Source of the DNA: SIG454 sp045646365
GTDB taxonomy: Bacteria; Bacillota; Clostridia; Monoglobales; Monoglobaceae
DNA: 64,000 nucleotides
Reading direction: 5' to 3'
NCBI GenBank assembly: GCA_045646365.1
Contig: JAZRKP010000075.1
Coordinates: forward strand, 189,194-253,193
This document shows, piece by piece, positions 41,756 through 49,828 of this stretch. Position numbers and translations under genes: made by a program. Position 1 is the stretch's first letter, and every line of letters begins with the position of its first letter. A model generated the notes under the pieces. It saw only the letters and a list, made by a program, of their open reading frames with translations. It was not told the origin of the DNA and made no database searches.

Positions 41756-42007
41756 CAGCGTGTCGATAAAGTCGACACGCTGAGTCAGATGTCTAAAAAC
41801 GCAGATATATTTCACAAAATCGTTTTCGTCGGCGTACAATGGTACTCCAGAGAACGATTTTGTGAAAAGCAAGCAACGGCAAGGAAAATTCGATGTTTTC
41901 CTTGCCGTTTTAATGTTATTTTATGCGGACAATCGAAATCGTCTGTCCCTGCAATTTTTCTTTTATATTATCTTTGCTTGCGGTAGAGCAAGTTTTTCGG
42001 CAGTCTG
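41756..42007 (-). mobile_element. 252-bp structured non-coding repeat, copy B (MITE-like)
   Basis: The inverted counterpart of 22982-23233 with five mismatches by eye. In this copy the longest internal stem is intact: TTTCACAAAATCGTT pairs with AACGATTTTGTGAAA over 15 bp, where copy A has lost the outer pairs by two changes. The other hairpins are conserved. No transposase or credible protein. It lies between the convergent esterase and nitroreductase genes and splits a bidirectional terminator into two copies. Confidence 0.82.
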
Positions 42008-42042
42008 AAAGCACGAATGAATCTTCGTGCTTTTGTTGTATT
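42008..42042. terminator. terminator, right copy flanking repeat B
   Basis: An exact copy of the 26 bp at 41730-41755, followed by TGTTGTATT. It terminates the reverse nitroreductase gene (stop at 42041-42043). Confidence 0.85.
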
Positions 42043-42559
42043 AAAAACTGTCATATAAAACAATTTCGTTTAACGGGCGGAATTGCTCGTGGCGTTCATT
42101 TGGAATGGAATCCTCGTGTGGATAACCCATAACTAAAAGTGCTTCAGGAATAATATTTTCAGGGATATTGAATGTTTCTCTCATTGCAGCTGGGTTGAAA
42201 TGCATAACCCAGCAAGTTCCAACACCGAGATTTTGAGCGGCAAGCATAAGATGTGTTGTAACAATGGAGGCATCAACAGGAGCGGAAAGTGCTCCGTCAT
42301 AAGGTCTTACCCAGGACTCGTCTTTGTTATAGCATATAAGCATAGCGCAAGGTGCGTCAAAGTGACATTTAGTGCAGGATTTAAGCTTAGTTAATGACTC
42401 CTCTGTATTTAAAACGAGAATTCTCTGAGGCTGGAAATTACAACCTGTCGGAGCGATGTAGCCTGCATTGAGTATTTGGTTAATAACCTCGTCAGATAAA
42501 GGAGTGTCTTTGAATTTCCTGACTGAATATCTGTCTTTTATAACTTTTTCAAATTCCAT
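42041..42559 (-). CDS. nitroreductase family protein
   Basis: A 172-residue FMN-dependent NAD(P)H oxidoreductase: VIKDRYSVRKFKDTPLSDEVINQIL (FMN phosphate site), GYIAPTGCNFQPQRILVL, a central GVGTCWVMHFN and the closing VMGYPHED. Physiological substrate is unknown; these reduce nitro groups, quinones or flavins. The start is ATG at 42559 with GGAGG ahead; the upstream in-frame reading overlaps a terminator. Monocistronic, downstream of two tRNA genes on the same strand. Confidence 0.88.
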   Translation of the reverse strand: MEFEKVIKDRYSVRKFKDTPLSDEVINQILNAGYIAPTGCNFQPQRILVLNTEESLTKLKSCTKCHFDAPCAMLICYNKDESWVRPYDGALSAPVDASIVTTHLMLAAQNLGVGTCWVMHFNPAAMRETFNIPENIIPEALLVMGYPHEDSIPNERHEQFRPLNEIVLYDSF

Positions 42560-42604
42560 AATATTACCTCCGTGTGATTTTGAAAAACTCTGATTTTTAT
42601 AGAA

Positions 42605-42636
42605 AAAAAGCATCGACGCTTACATCGATGCTTTTT
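42605..42636. terminator. terminator after the tRNA genes
   Basis: A 12-bp stem, AAAAAGCATCGA (42605-42616) with 42625-42636, loop CGCTTACA. It follows tRNA-Glu on the minus strand; its last T overlaps the CCA complement, so the transcript would end directly past the tRNA. Confidence 0.85.
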
Positions 42637-42710
42637 GGTGACTCCTAGGGGATTCGAACCCCTGTAGCCGCCGTGAGAGGGCGGAGTCTTAACCACTTGA
42701 CCAAGGAGCC
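42636..42710 (-). tRNA. tRNA-Glu (anticodon CTC), CCA encoded
   Basis: The minus strand folds into a full cloverleaf: acceptor GGCTCCT with AGGAGTC, anticodon arm CCGCC-CTCTCAC-GGCGG (anticodon CTC, reading GAG), T arm with GGTTCGAATCC. The CCA end is encoded at 42636-42638. Identity is by similarity to other bacterial tRNA-Glu. Confidence 0.93.
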
Positions 42711-42719
42711 AAATAACAA

Positions 42720-42741
42720 CCCGCTTATATTTCAAAGCGGG
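42720..42741 (-). terminator. hairpin between the two tRNA genes
   Basis: CCCGCTT (42720-42726) with AAGCGGG (42735-42741). On the minus strand it is followed by TTGTTATTT, a weak T-tract. It may be a partial terminator or a processing stem between tRNA-Met and tRNA-Glu. Confidence 0.5.
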
Positions 42742-42745
42742 TCTT

Positions 42746-42822
42746 TGGTAGCGGTAACTAGATTCGAACTAGTGACACTACGGGTATGAACCGTATGCTC
42801 TAGCCAACTGAGCTATACCGCC
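42746..42822 (-). tRNA. tRNA-Met (anticodon CAT), elongator type, CCA encoded
   Basis: The minus strand shows GGCGGTA acceptor paired with TACCGCT (one G-T), D arm AGCTCAGTTGGCTAGAGC, anticodon arm TACGG-TTCATAC-CCGTA, T arm GTTCGAATC and CCA at 42746-42748. It lacks the C1-A72 mismatch and GGG anticodon pairs of the initiator. An Ile2 tRNA (C34 modified by TilS, which is encoded at 47852) is less likely but not excluded. Confidence 0.9.
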
Positions 42823-42844
42823 ATATTTATGTCGAACAGGTAAT

Positions 42845-42873
42845 ATATTACCATAAGATTTATAATTTGTCAA
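42845..42873 (-). promoter_or_regulatory. promoter of the tRNA pair
   Basis: On the minus strand: TTGACA (42868-42873), 17 bp, TAATAT (42845-42850), about 23 bp before the tRNA-Met 5' end. Confidence 0.8.
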
Positions 42874-42929
42874 TAGTTTTATTAAAAATTTTTTATATTT
42901 ATTTATTTAATATTATTTCCTCAAAACAC

Positions 42930-42958
42930 TTGAAAAAAACGGAGAGTTTTGATATAAT
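42930..42958 (+). promoter_or_regulatory. promoter of the yybS-like/gdpP/rplI cluster
   Basis: TTGAAA (42930-42935), 17 bp, TATAAT (42953-42958). The start codon of the first gene is 110 bases downstream; the leader holds no recognised structure. Confidence 0.75.
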
Positions 42959-43067
42959 AAGAGGATAATAATGGGATGGTGTATGCCTAAAGCAGAAAAT
43001 GGCTTTAAAATACATTGTTAAATATTTGAAAGAGATGTTGAGGACTCTGATAAAGCGGAGGAATGAA

Positions 43068-44006
43068 ATGAATAAGAAAACATCATTTGCAATTTCGGTT
43101 ATATGTATTGTTTCGACAGCTTTTCTTGTTTTGCTGTCAGGAATGATTCCGTTTTTTTCCATACTGTTTATGCTTATGGCTTCTGTTTTCTCGGCGTATT
43201 GCTTAGTGAATTGCGGAGTCGGAGCGACAGTTGTTAATGGGATTATTTCAGCGTTTGTTGCTATGCTGATGGGCGGTTTTCAGCCGGGGATGCTTATTGT
43301 TCCGGCAATGGGAATTATTCCCGGAATCGTTTCAGGTGCAATGTTTAAAAAGAACGATTATTATGCCCGTCTTATAGGCGTTGTAATCGGATTTCTGGCA
43401 GTATATGTTTTTGCTCTTTATATGTCAACTGTTGCGCTTGGCATTGGAATTGGTGACATATTCAATGAGGGCGGTGCTTCGGCAAAGCTTATTGTCGGAA
43501 ACATAACTCAAACACATGGCGGTATTGACTCAGGAGATATGGAAGAAATGATTGATGCCGTTGTGGCGTTTTCAAAAATGATATTTCCGTCAATAATCAT
43601 TGTGTTCGTGATGGGTGTAGGTTATGTGCATCTTGCACTTTTGAATTCTATGACAAAAAAATTCGGCGGTGAAAAGGGGGACTATGTTTATCTGGATTCC
43701 CATTGTGCACCAAGAAGTATGTCATATGTGTATATTGTAACAACAATTATTCTTTTGTTTGTTGCAAAGGGAACTTTTTCGGTTGTGCTTAATAATGTTG
43801 TGGTTATCATTGATGCCATATTGGCGTTTTGCGGATTTTCATTTATTGAAAATAAGTTTAAAGGAAAGCTGAAATATGGATTTGTCAGATGGTTTATATA
43901 TGTTGTTGTGATGCTGTTTTTTAACAGTATTGTAATTCAAGTGCTTTCTGTTATCGGTATGTTTGACAGTTATATTGATTACAGAAGAGTCAGAAGAGGT
44001 GAGTAA
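43068..44006 (+). CDS. YybS-family (DUF2232) membrane protein
   Basis: A 312-residue integral membrane protein with about eight hydrophobic helices. DUF2232/YybS proteins are conserved upstream of gdpP and rplI in Firmicutes; that position is kept here (gdpP starts 2 bp after its stop). Function is unknown. The central region has FSKMIFPSIIIVFVMGVGYVHLALLNSM. Start at ATG 43068 after GGAGG; an in-frame stretch further upstream starts without ribosome binding site and is probably leader. Confidence 0.82.
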   Translation: MNKKTSFAISVICIVSTAFLVLLSGMIPFFSILFMLMASVFSAYCLVNCGVGATVVNGIISAFVAMLMGGFQPGMLIVPAMGIIPGIVSGAMFKKNDYYARLIGVVIGFLAVYVFALYMSTVALGIGIGDIFNEGGASAKLIVGNITQTHGGIDSGDMEEMIDAVVAFSKMIFPSIIIVFVMGVGYVHLALLNSMTKKFGGEKGDYVYLDSHCAPRSMSYVYIVTTIILLFVAKGTFSVVLNNVVVIIDAILAFCGFSFIENKFKGKLKYGFVRWFIYVVVMLFFNSIVIQVLSVIGMFDSYIDYRRVRRGE

Positions 44007-44008
44007 GC

Positions 44009-46030
44009 GTGAAAAGCAAGCGTTTGAAAAAGCGTCAGGGTATGGTGAACCGACTTTTTGATATGCGGGCAGTCAGAACGGGTATTGTTATGCTTGTTAT
44101 ATTATCTGTCTGGATTACAGGCGGAGCCACACCGAATCGCTCGTTTATAAATACGGGGATTATAGCGTTTTTGTATCTTGCAGTCGAACTTTGTCTTATC
44201 TTCGGACAGAAAAAAGGTTTTATAGCGTATCTTGAGAATTTTGACTTTTGTTTGAGTGATACCACGGGCGTTTCTTTGGTTAAATACCCTGCTCCTGTTG
44301 TGATTATTGATTTAAACGGTGAGATAAAATGGTATAACGGGAATTTCAAATCGCTTATGGGCGGAAAGGAAATTTTCGGTGTCAGGATTCAAAGCCTTAT
44401 TCCGCAGATTGAGGTTAATAAGCTTGTGGAAAGCCGTGGTGAATTCGGCTCAGTTATCGAAATCGGCAGTTCAACATATGAGGTTGAGGCGAAAGTTACA
44501 GGCAGAGAGGATAAAAATGCTAAGCATAAATTCCTGATTTTGTACCTGATTGATAAAACTGATGAATACACTCTGGCAAGGCTCCGTGAGGAGGAAAAGA
44601 CAGTTGAGGCGTTGGTGGTTATTGATAACTATGAGGAGGTTTTAAAGGAAACTCCTGATTCAAACCACGGAAAAATCCTCGGTGAAATCGAGCAGAACAT
44701 AGGAAACTGGATTTCTCTGGGTGATGGTATTTTCAGAAAGTTTGAAAGAGATAAGTTTCTGGTCGTTTTTGAACAGAGAAAATTTGAGAAAATATTAGAG
44801 GATAAGTTTGAAATTCTTAACAGAATTAAAAATATCAATCTGGAAAATAAAATTCCCGTGACTATCAGCATTGGCGTAGGTCAGCACGGAATAGACCCGA
44901 AAGAAAACGATAAATTTGCAAGATTTGCCCTTGATATGGCATTGGGCAGAGGCGGAGACCAGGTCGTTATAAAGGACAGAGAATCTCTTAATTTCTTCGG
45001 TGCAAAAAGCCGTGAGGTTGAGAAGAGAACAAAGGTTAAGGCAAGAGTTGTTGCCCACGCTTTAAGAAGGCTCATTGATAATTCAGGGAAAGTTCTTATT
45101 ATGGGACACAGAGCAGGCGATATGGATAGTATCGGTGCCGCAATCGGTCTTTTCAAGATTGCAAAAAGGAGGAATAAGCGTGCTTTCATAATTGTTGATA
45201 AGGAAACGGTTAATGCAAAGGAAACTATTGCAGAATTTGAACGCAAGACGGACTATGTTGAAGCGTTTATAACTAATGAACAGGCGATGAACAGCCTTGA
45301 AAAAGATACATTGGTGATTGTTGTTGATACCCACCGTCCGTCTATGGTTGAGTGTCCTGATATTTTAAGACATACTGATAATATCGTGTTAATTGACCAC
45401 CACAGACGAAGTGAGGAATGTATACAGAACACAGTTCTTATGCACCACGAAGCCTATGCGTCATCCACCTGTGAAATGGTAACGGAAATTATGCAGTATA
45501 TTCAGGATTCGCCGATTCTTGATAAAAAGGAAGCGGAGGCCCTTTATGCAGGTATATTTATGGATACCAACGGTTTTGTTAATAAAGCAGGGGTAAGAAC
45601 CTTTGAGGCGGCGTCATATCTTAAGCGACTTGGCGTTGATACAATACAGATAAGACGAAGCTTTAAATGTGATAAAGAAATATTTATTAAGAAATCGAAA
45701 ATAATCGGAGCGGCAAGATTTTATCGTGATAATATCGCAATTTCTCTTGTCAGCGATGAGAGCCGTGAAGCACAGGTTATGTGTGCTCAGTCGGCGGACG
45801 AACTTCTTGATATAAAAGGAATAGAGGCGGCGTTCGTTCTTCTTAAAAAGGGTAAAATGATTTATATCAGCGCAAGGTCACTGGACGAAATAAATGTTCA
45901 GATCATAATGGAAAAGCTTGGCGGAGGCGGTCACATAACCCTTGCAGGAGCACAGATGGAAAATATGACTCTCCAGGAGGCTGAAGAAAAACTCCATTGG
46001 GCAATAGACGAAGTTTTGGCAAACGAATAA
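44009..46030 (+). CDS. gdpP: cyclic-di-AMP phosphodiesterase GdpP
   Basis: A 673-residue membrane enzyme that breaks down c-di-AMP and so adjusts potassium and wall homeostasis. Two N-terminal helices, a PAS-like domain (about 88-185), a degenerate GGDEF domain (about 200-330, ISIGVGQHG in place of an intact motif), then DHH (VLIMGHRAGDMDSIGAAIG; IVVDTHRP; VLIDHHRR) and DHHA1 (GGGGHITLAGAQ) domains. GTG start with a weak GGTGAG. Couples to the preceding DUF2232 gene and rplI follows in 18 bp. Confidence 0.94.
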   Translation: MKSKRLKKRQGMVNRLFDMRAVRTGIVMLVILSVWITGGATPNRSFINTGIIAFLYLAVELCLIFGQKKGFIAYLENFDFCLSDTTGVSLVKYPAPVVIIDLNGEIKWYNGNFKSLMGGKEIFGVRIQSLIPQIEVNKLVESRGEFGSVIEIGSSTYEVEAKVTGREDKNAKHKFLILYLIDKTDEYTLARLREEEKTVEALVVIDNYEEVLKETPDSNHGKILGEIEQNIGNWISLGDGIFRKFERDKFLVVFEQRKFEKILEDKFEILNRIKNINLENKIPVTISIGVGQHGIDPKENDKFARFALDMALGRGGDQVVIKDRESLNFFGAKSREVEKRTKVKARVVAHALRRLIDNSGKVLIMGHRAGDMDSIGAAIGLFKIAKRRNKRAFIIVDKETVNAKETIAEFERKTDYVEAFITNEQAMNSLEKDTLVIVVDTHRPSMVECPDILRHTDNIVLIDHHRRSEECIQNTVLMHHEAYASSTCEMVTEIMQYIQDSPILDKKEAEALYAGIFMDTNGFVNKAGVRTFEAASYLKRLGVDTIQIRRSFKCDKEIFIKKSKIIGAARFYRDNIAISLVSDESREAQVMCAQSADELLDIKGIEAAFVLLKKGKMIYISARSLDEINVQIIMEKLGGGGHITLAGAQMENMTLQEAEEKLHWAIDEVLANE

Positions 46031-46048
46031 GAAAGGATTGGAATAAAT

Positions 46049-46495
46049 ATGAAAGTAATTTTGAAACAGGATGTAAAATCGCAGGGTAAAAAAGGTGACT
46101 TAATAAATGTCAGCGACGGATATGCAAGAAATTTCCTTTTCCCAAAGGGACTTGCTGTTGAAGCAAGCAAACAGGCTTTAAACGAGCTTGAGGGTAAAAA
46201 TCAGGCACAACAGTTCCACAAAAATATGGAGGAGCAGAAAGCGAGAAATATTGCTGACAGACTTAAAGATGTTGAGGTTAAGCTTACTGCAAAAGCAGGA
46301 AACGGTGGCAGACTTTTCGGCTCAATAACATCAAAGGATGTTGCAACTGCCCTTGAAACACAGACGGGGATTAAGGTTGATAAGAGAAAGATTGACCTTC
46401 CTGACGGAATAAAGAGTTGCGGAACAACTGAGGTTAAAGTTCAGCTCTATCCGCAGATTTTCGGTACTTTTAAGGTTACAGTTACAGAAGCGTAG
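46049..46495 (+). CDS. rplI: 50S ribosomal protein L9
   Basis: A 148-residue ribosomal protein: MKVILKQDVKSQGKKGDLINVSDGYARNFLFPKGLA (N-terminal L9 domain), a long connecting helix, and a C-terminal domain with FGSITSKDVA and IDLPDGIKSCGTTEVKVQLYP. Its place between gdpP and dnaB is the usual Firmicute order. AAAGGATTG precedes the ATG. Confidence 0.97.
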   Translation: MKVILKQDVKSQGKKGDLINVSDGYARNFLFPKGLAVEASKQALNELEGKNQAQQFHKNMEEQKARNIADRLKDVEVKLTAKAGNGGRLFGSITSKDVATALETQTGIKVDKRKIDLPDGIKSCGTTEVKVQLYPQIFGTFKVTVTEA

Positions 46496-46524
46496 TTAAA
46501 CACCTGAAAAAAGGGGTATAAATA

Positions 46525-47862
46525 ATGGAAGAAAATATAAACAGTGTCAGAACAGTCCCGTTTAGTCTTGAAGCTGAGCAATCCGTTCTCGGTGCAATGT
46601 TTCTTGATAAGGATTGTATTCCTGATGCTATCGAGATTTTAAAAGGTGACGATTTTTATATAGGCAGAAACAAGGAGCTTTTTGAAACCTTGTCTGACCT
46701 CTTTAATATGAGTAAGCCTATCGATATCGTAACACTGAAACAAAGCCTTATCCAAAGGGGTACTTTTGAGAAAATAGGCGGTATGGATTTTATCGTTGAA
46801 GTGGCAAACTTTGTCCCGACAACGAAAAATATCAAGCATTACGCTAAGATTGTTAAGGATAATGCCCTGCTTCGCCGTCTTATAAAAACCTCTGAGGATA
46901 TAGCGGATAAATGCTATAAGGCTGAGGGTGAAATTGAGGATATAATCGGCGTTGCTGAACAGAATATTATGAACATTTCCCAAAACCGTGAGGCGAAGGG
47001 TCCTGTTCATATCAGAAAGTTTATCGGCGAAAGTGTTGAAATGCTTTCAGAACTGTCTGAAAATAAAAGTGATGTTACGGGTATCCCGACGGGATTTATT
47101 GATATTGATAAAAGAACAGCCGGACTTCACGGCTCCGAACTTATCATTATAGCGGCAAGACCTGGTATGGGTAAAACAACATTTGCCCTTAATATTGCAC
47201 AGAATGTTGCAGTTAAAAAAGGTGTTCCGGTTCTTATCTTCAATCTGGAAATGCCCGGTGTTCAGCTTGCAAACAGAATGCTCGCAAGTGAGGCTATGGT
47301 AAGCTCTGAAAAGATTAAAAAGGGCGACCTTAAAAATGATGACTGGGATAAGGTGGGAAGTGCAGTTGACGCACTTTCTACGGCTGAGATTTATATTGAT
47401 GATTCATCAGGCGCAACAATGACGGATATAAGTGCAAGATGCAGAAGACTCAAGGCAGAAAAAGGTCTTGGACTTGTGGTTATCGACTATATCCAGCTTA
47501 TGAATTCAAAGAATCCTGACAGACAACAGGCGATTTCCGAAATTTCAAGAGCTATGAAAATTCTTGCGAAAGATTTGGATATTCCGATTATCGCTCTGTC
47601 TCAGCTTAACCGTGAAGTGGACAAGCGTGATAATAAAGAGCCAAGACTCAGCGATATCCGTGAATCAGGTTCGATTGAGCAGGACGCTGACCTCATTATG
47701 TTCTTGTCGAGAGAAGGGTATTATAACCCCGAAGCGGAAGAACCTAATAAAACAAAATGTATCTTTGCAAAGCACAGAAACGGTGAGGTCGGGGATGAGT
47801 TCTTAACATATCTCGGCGAATTTTTCAAATTTTCCAACTGGAGTGGAGATCGTGAACATTAG
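46525..47862 (+). CDS. dnaB: replicative DNA helicase DnaB
   Basis: A 445-residue hexameric helicase that unwinds DNA at the fork (called DnaC in Bacillus). N-terminal domain SLEAEQSVLGAMFLD; RecA-like C-terminal domain with Walker A IIAARPGMGKTTFALN, Walker B LVVIDYIQLM, and ALSQLNREVDKR. No intein. It overlaps the start of tilS by 11 bases. Confidence 0.96.
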   Translation: MEENINSVRTVPFSLEAEQSVLGAMFLDKDCIPDAIEILKGDDFYIGRNKELFETLSDLFNMSKPIDIVTLKQSLIQRGTFEKIGGMDFIVEVANFVPTTKNIKHYAKIVKDNALLRRLIKTSEDIADKCYKAEGEIEDIIGVAEQNIMNISQNREAKGPVHIRKFIGESVEMLSELSENKSDVTGIPTGFIDIDKRTAGLHGSELIIIAARPGMGKTTFALNIAQNVAVKKGVPVLIFNLEMPGVQLANRMLASEAMVSSEKIKKGDLKNDDWDKVGSAVDALSTAEIYIDDSSGATMTDISARCRRLKAEKGLGLVVIDYIQLMNSKNPDRQQAISEISRAMKILAKDLDIPIIALSQLNREVDKRDNKEPRLSDIRESGSIEQDADLIMFLSREGYYNPEAEEPNKTKCIFAKHRNGEVGDEFLTYLGEFFKFSNWSGDREH

Positions 47863-49270
47863 TCTTAATGTCAGAGAAAAAGTTAAAAATACAATTAAAG
47901 AATATGAAATGATTGAAAAAGGCGATAAGGTTTTGGTTGCCTTGTCGGGCGGAGCGGATTCCGTGTGCCTTACCCATATTTTAAGTTGTCTGGCTCAGGA
48001 GCTTAAGTTTAAAGTTTCCGCAGCACACTTAAATCACGGCATAAGAGGTGAAGAAGCAACAAGAGACGAGGAGTTTTCCCGTGCATTTTGCGAAAAACTG
48101 GGTATTGGCTTTTATTGTAAGCATATAAAAGCCGTTGAGATTGCCGAAACAGAGGGAATAACCGTTGAGGAAGCGGGCAGAAAAGAAAGATACGCCTTTT
48201 TTGAAGAAATTTGCAAAAAGGACGGACAGAAAACTGTTGCTACCGCCCATAATAAGGACGATGCGGCAGAGACTGTTTTGATGCGTATTATAAGAGGTAC
48301 AGGAATTGATGGCTTGTCAGGAGTTAAATTTGTCCGTGAAGACGGAGTTATAAGACCGCTCCTTAAGGTGAGCCGTGCCGAAATTGAGGCGTATTGCAGA
48401 GAAAATTCCCTCGAATATTGCACCGACAGTACAAATCTTGATAATAACTACACAAGGAATAAAGTCAGAAATGAACTTTTGCCTTATCTGAGGGAGAATT
48501 TTAACCCCAATATAACGGAAAGTCTTGTGAATTTATCAGAAAGTGCTACCGCTGACAGTGAGTTTATAAATTCTTACGCAAGACGGCTTTTTAAACGGCT
48601 TGGAAGTCCAATGCCGAACAGAAAGCCTGTGGTTCTTCATATAGAGTCAATCAGTATGGTTGACAGGGCGATTGAGGCCCGTCTTATAATGGCGGCGGCG
48701 AAAGAGGCTATGGGTGAGGACTTTTATCTTGAGAAAAAGCATATTCGGGATATTCTCTCCCTTAAAAATAAGGACACGGGAGCGTCGCTGAACTTCTCAA
48801 AGGGTCTTACTGTCAGAGTTATGTATGGGTGGCTTGAGTTCCGTAACGAAAATCATATGGAAATGAATCAGGCGATGGCGTTTGAAAATGACTATATAAC
48901 AGAGATTGAGCCTGGAAACGGTTATAAAATCGAGGGCAGAGACGGAACGGTGTTTGTTAAGAGAGTTGTTTTAGGTGAGTATAAGAAAACCCCTGGCGAC
49001 ATTCTCATAGACGAAGATAAAATAGACAAAGCAGTGTATCTGCGAAACCGAAGAAAAGGCGATAAGATGGTTGTCTATTCTGACGGGCGGAGCAAGAAAC
49101 TTAAGAATATATTTATAGATATGAAAATCCCCCGTGATAAACGGGATGATATACCGCTTATTTGTCAGGGCGATGAGGTTATTGCAATCGTCGGAGGCAG
49201 AGTAAGCGAAAAATATAAAGTTGATAAAAATTCTACGAAAGCGTGGGTGGTTTATTATGGTAACAGCTGA
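47852..49270 (+). CDS. tilS: tRNA(Ile)-lysidine synthase
   Basis: A 472-residue enzyme that converts C34 of tRNA-Ile(CAU) to lysidine so that it reads AUA. The PP-loop is VALSGGADSVCL; also HLNHGIRGEEA, TAHNKDDAAETVLMRIIRGTGIDGLSG, and a C-terminal domain with LRNRRKGDKM. GTG at 47852 is chosen with GGAG eight bases upstream; a second GTG at 47843 is in frame and would add three residues. Both lie inside dnaB. hpt overlaps its end. Confidence 0.94.
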   Translation: MNISLNVREKVKNTIKEYEMIEKGDKVLVALSGGADSVCLTHILSCLAQELKFKVSAAHLNHGIRGEEATRDEEFSRAFCEKLGIGFYCKHIKAVEIAETEGITVEEAGRKERYAFFEEICKKDGQKTVATAHNKDDAAETVLMRIIRGTGIDGLSGVKFVREDGVIRPLLKVSRAEIEAYCRENSLEYCTDSTNLDNNYTRNKVRNELLPYLRENFNPNITESLVNLSESATADSEFINSYARRLFKRLGSPMPNRKPVVLHIESISMVDRAIEARLIMAAAKEAMGEDFYLEKKHIRDILSLKNKDTGASLNFSKGLTVRVMYGWLEFRNENHMEMNQAMAFENDYITEIEPGNGYKIEGRDGTVFVKRVVLGEYKKTPGDILIDEDKIDKAVYLRNRRKGDKMVVYSDGRSKKLKNIFIDMKIPRDKRDDIPLICQGDEVIAIVGGRVSEKYKVDKNSTKAWVVYYGNS

Positions 49271-49790
49271 TAAAATTGATGTATTACTTTCTTGTGAGGA
49301 AATCGAAAAGAAGGTTAGTGAACTTGCAGAGAGAATTAACAGAGACTTTGCAGGGGAACGGGTTGTTATTATCGGAGTTTTAAAAGGCTCTTTTATGTTC
49401 CTTTCCGATTTGGTTAAGAAAATCAATCTTCAGGCAGAAGTTTATTTCCTTGAAGCGTCAAGCTATGGTGCTGGAACACAGACAACAGGTGTTGTTAAAA
49501 TCTCAAGAGATGTTGACCGTGACTTAACAGGGGAAAATGTTATTGTCGTTGAGGATATAATTGACACGGGAATAACTATGGACAAGGTTATGGAAATTCT
49601 CCGTGCGAGAGGGGCAAAAACAGTTAAGCTTTGTTCCTGTCTCAGTAAGCCAAGCAGAAGAAAAGTTGATATTAAAATCGACTATCTCGGCTTTGAAATT
49701 CCTGATGAGTTTGTGGTTGGATACGGACTTGATGTGGCGGAACAGTATAGAAACCTGCCATACATAGGCGTAGTCAGAAATGCGGAATAG
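49257..49790 (+). CDS. hpt: hypoxanthine phosphoribosyltransferase
   Basis: A 177-residue purine salvage enzyme joining hypoxanthine or guanine to PRPP. VVIIGVLKGSFMFLSDL, YGAGTQTTGVVKI and the PRPP loop VIVVEDIIDTGITM are present. The ATG at 49257 lies inside tilS (14-bp overlap). In Bacillus ftsH follows tilS-hpt; here gltX does. Confidence 0.95.
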   Translation: MVTADKIDVLLSCEEIEKKVSELAERINRDFAGERVVIIGVLKGSFMFLSDLVKKINLQAEVYFLEASSYGAGTQTTGVVKISRDVDRDLTGENVIVVEDIIDTGITMDKVMEILRARGAKTVKLCSCLSKPSRRKVDIKIDYLGFEIPDEFVVGYGLDVAEQYRNLPYIGVVRNAE

Positions 49791-49828
49791 CTCCGAAATA
49801 TTATAGATAAAAAGGAAGGTTTTATAAA

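Noticed and set aside
42746..42822. Initiator tRNA-fMet
   Set aside because: The acceptor stem is paired at position 1-72 and the anticodon stem lacks the three G-C pairs of initiators.
42999..43067. Upstream extension of the YybS-like protein
   Set aside because: No ribosome binding site before it; GGAGG directly precedes the ATG at 43068, and the extra residues are basic and not membrane-like.
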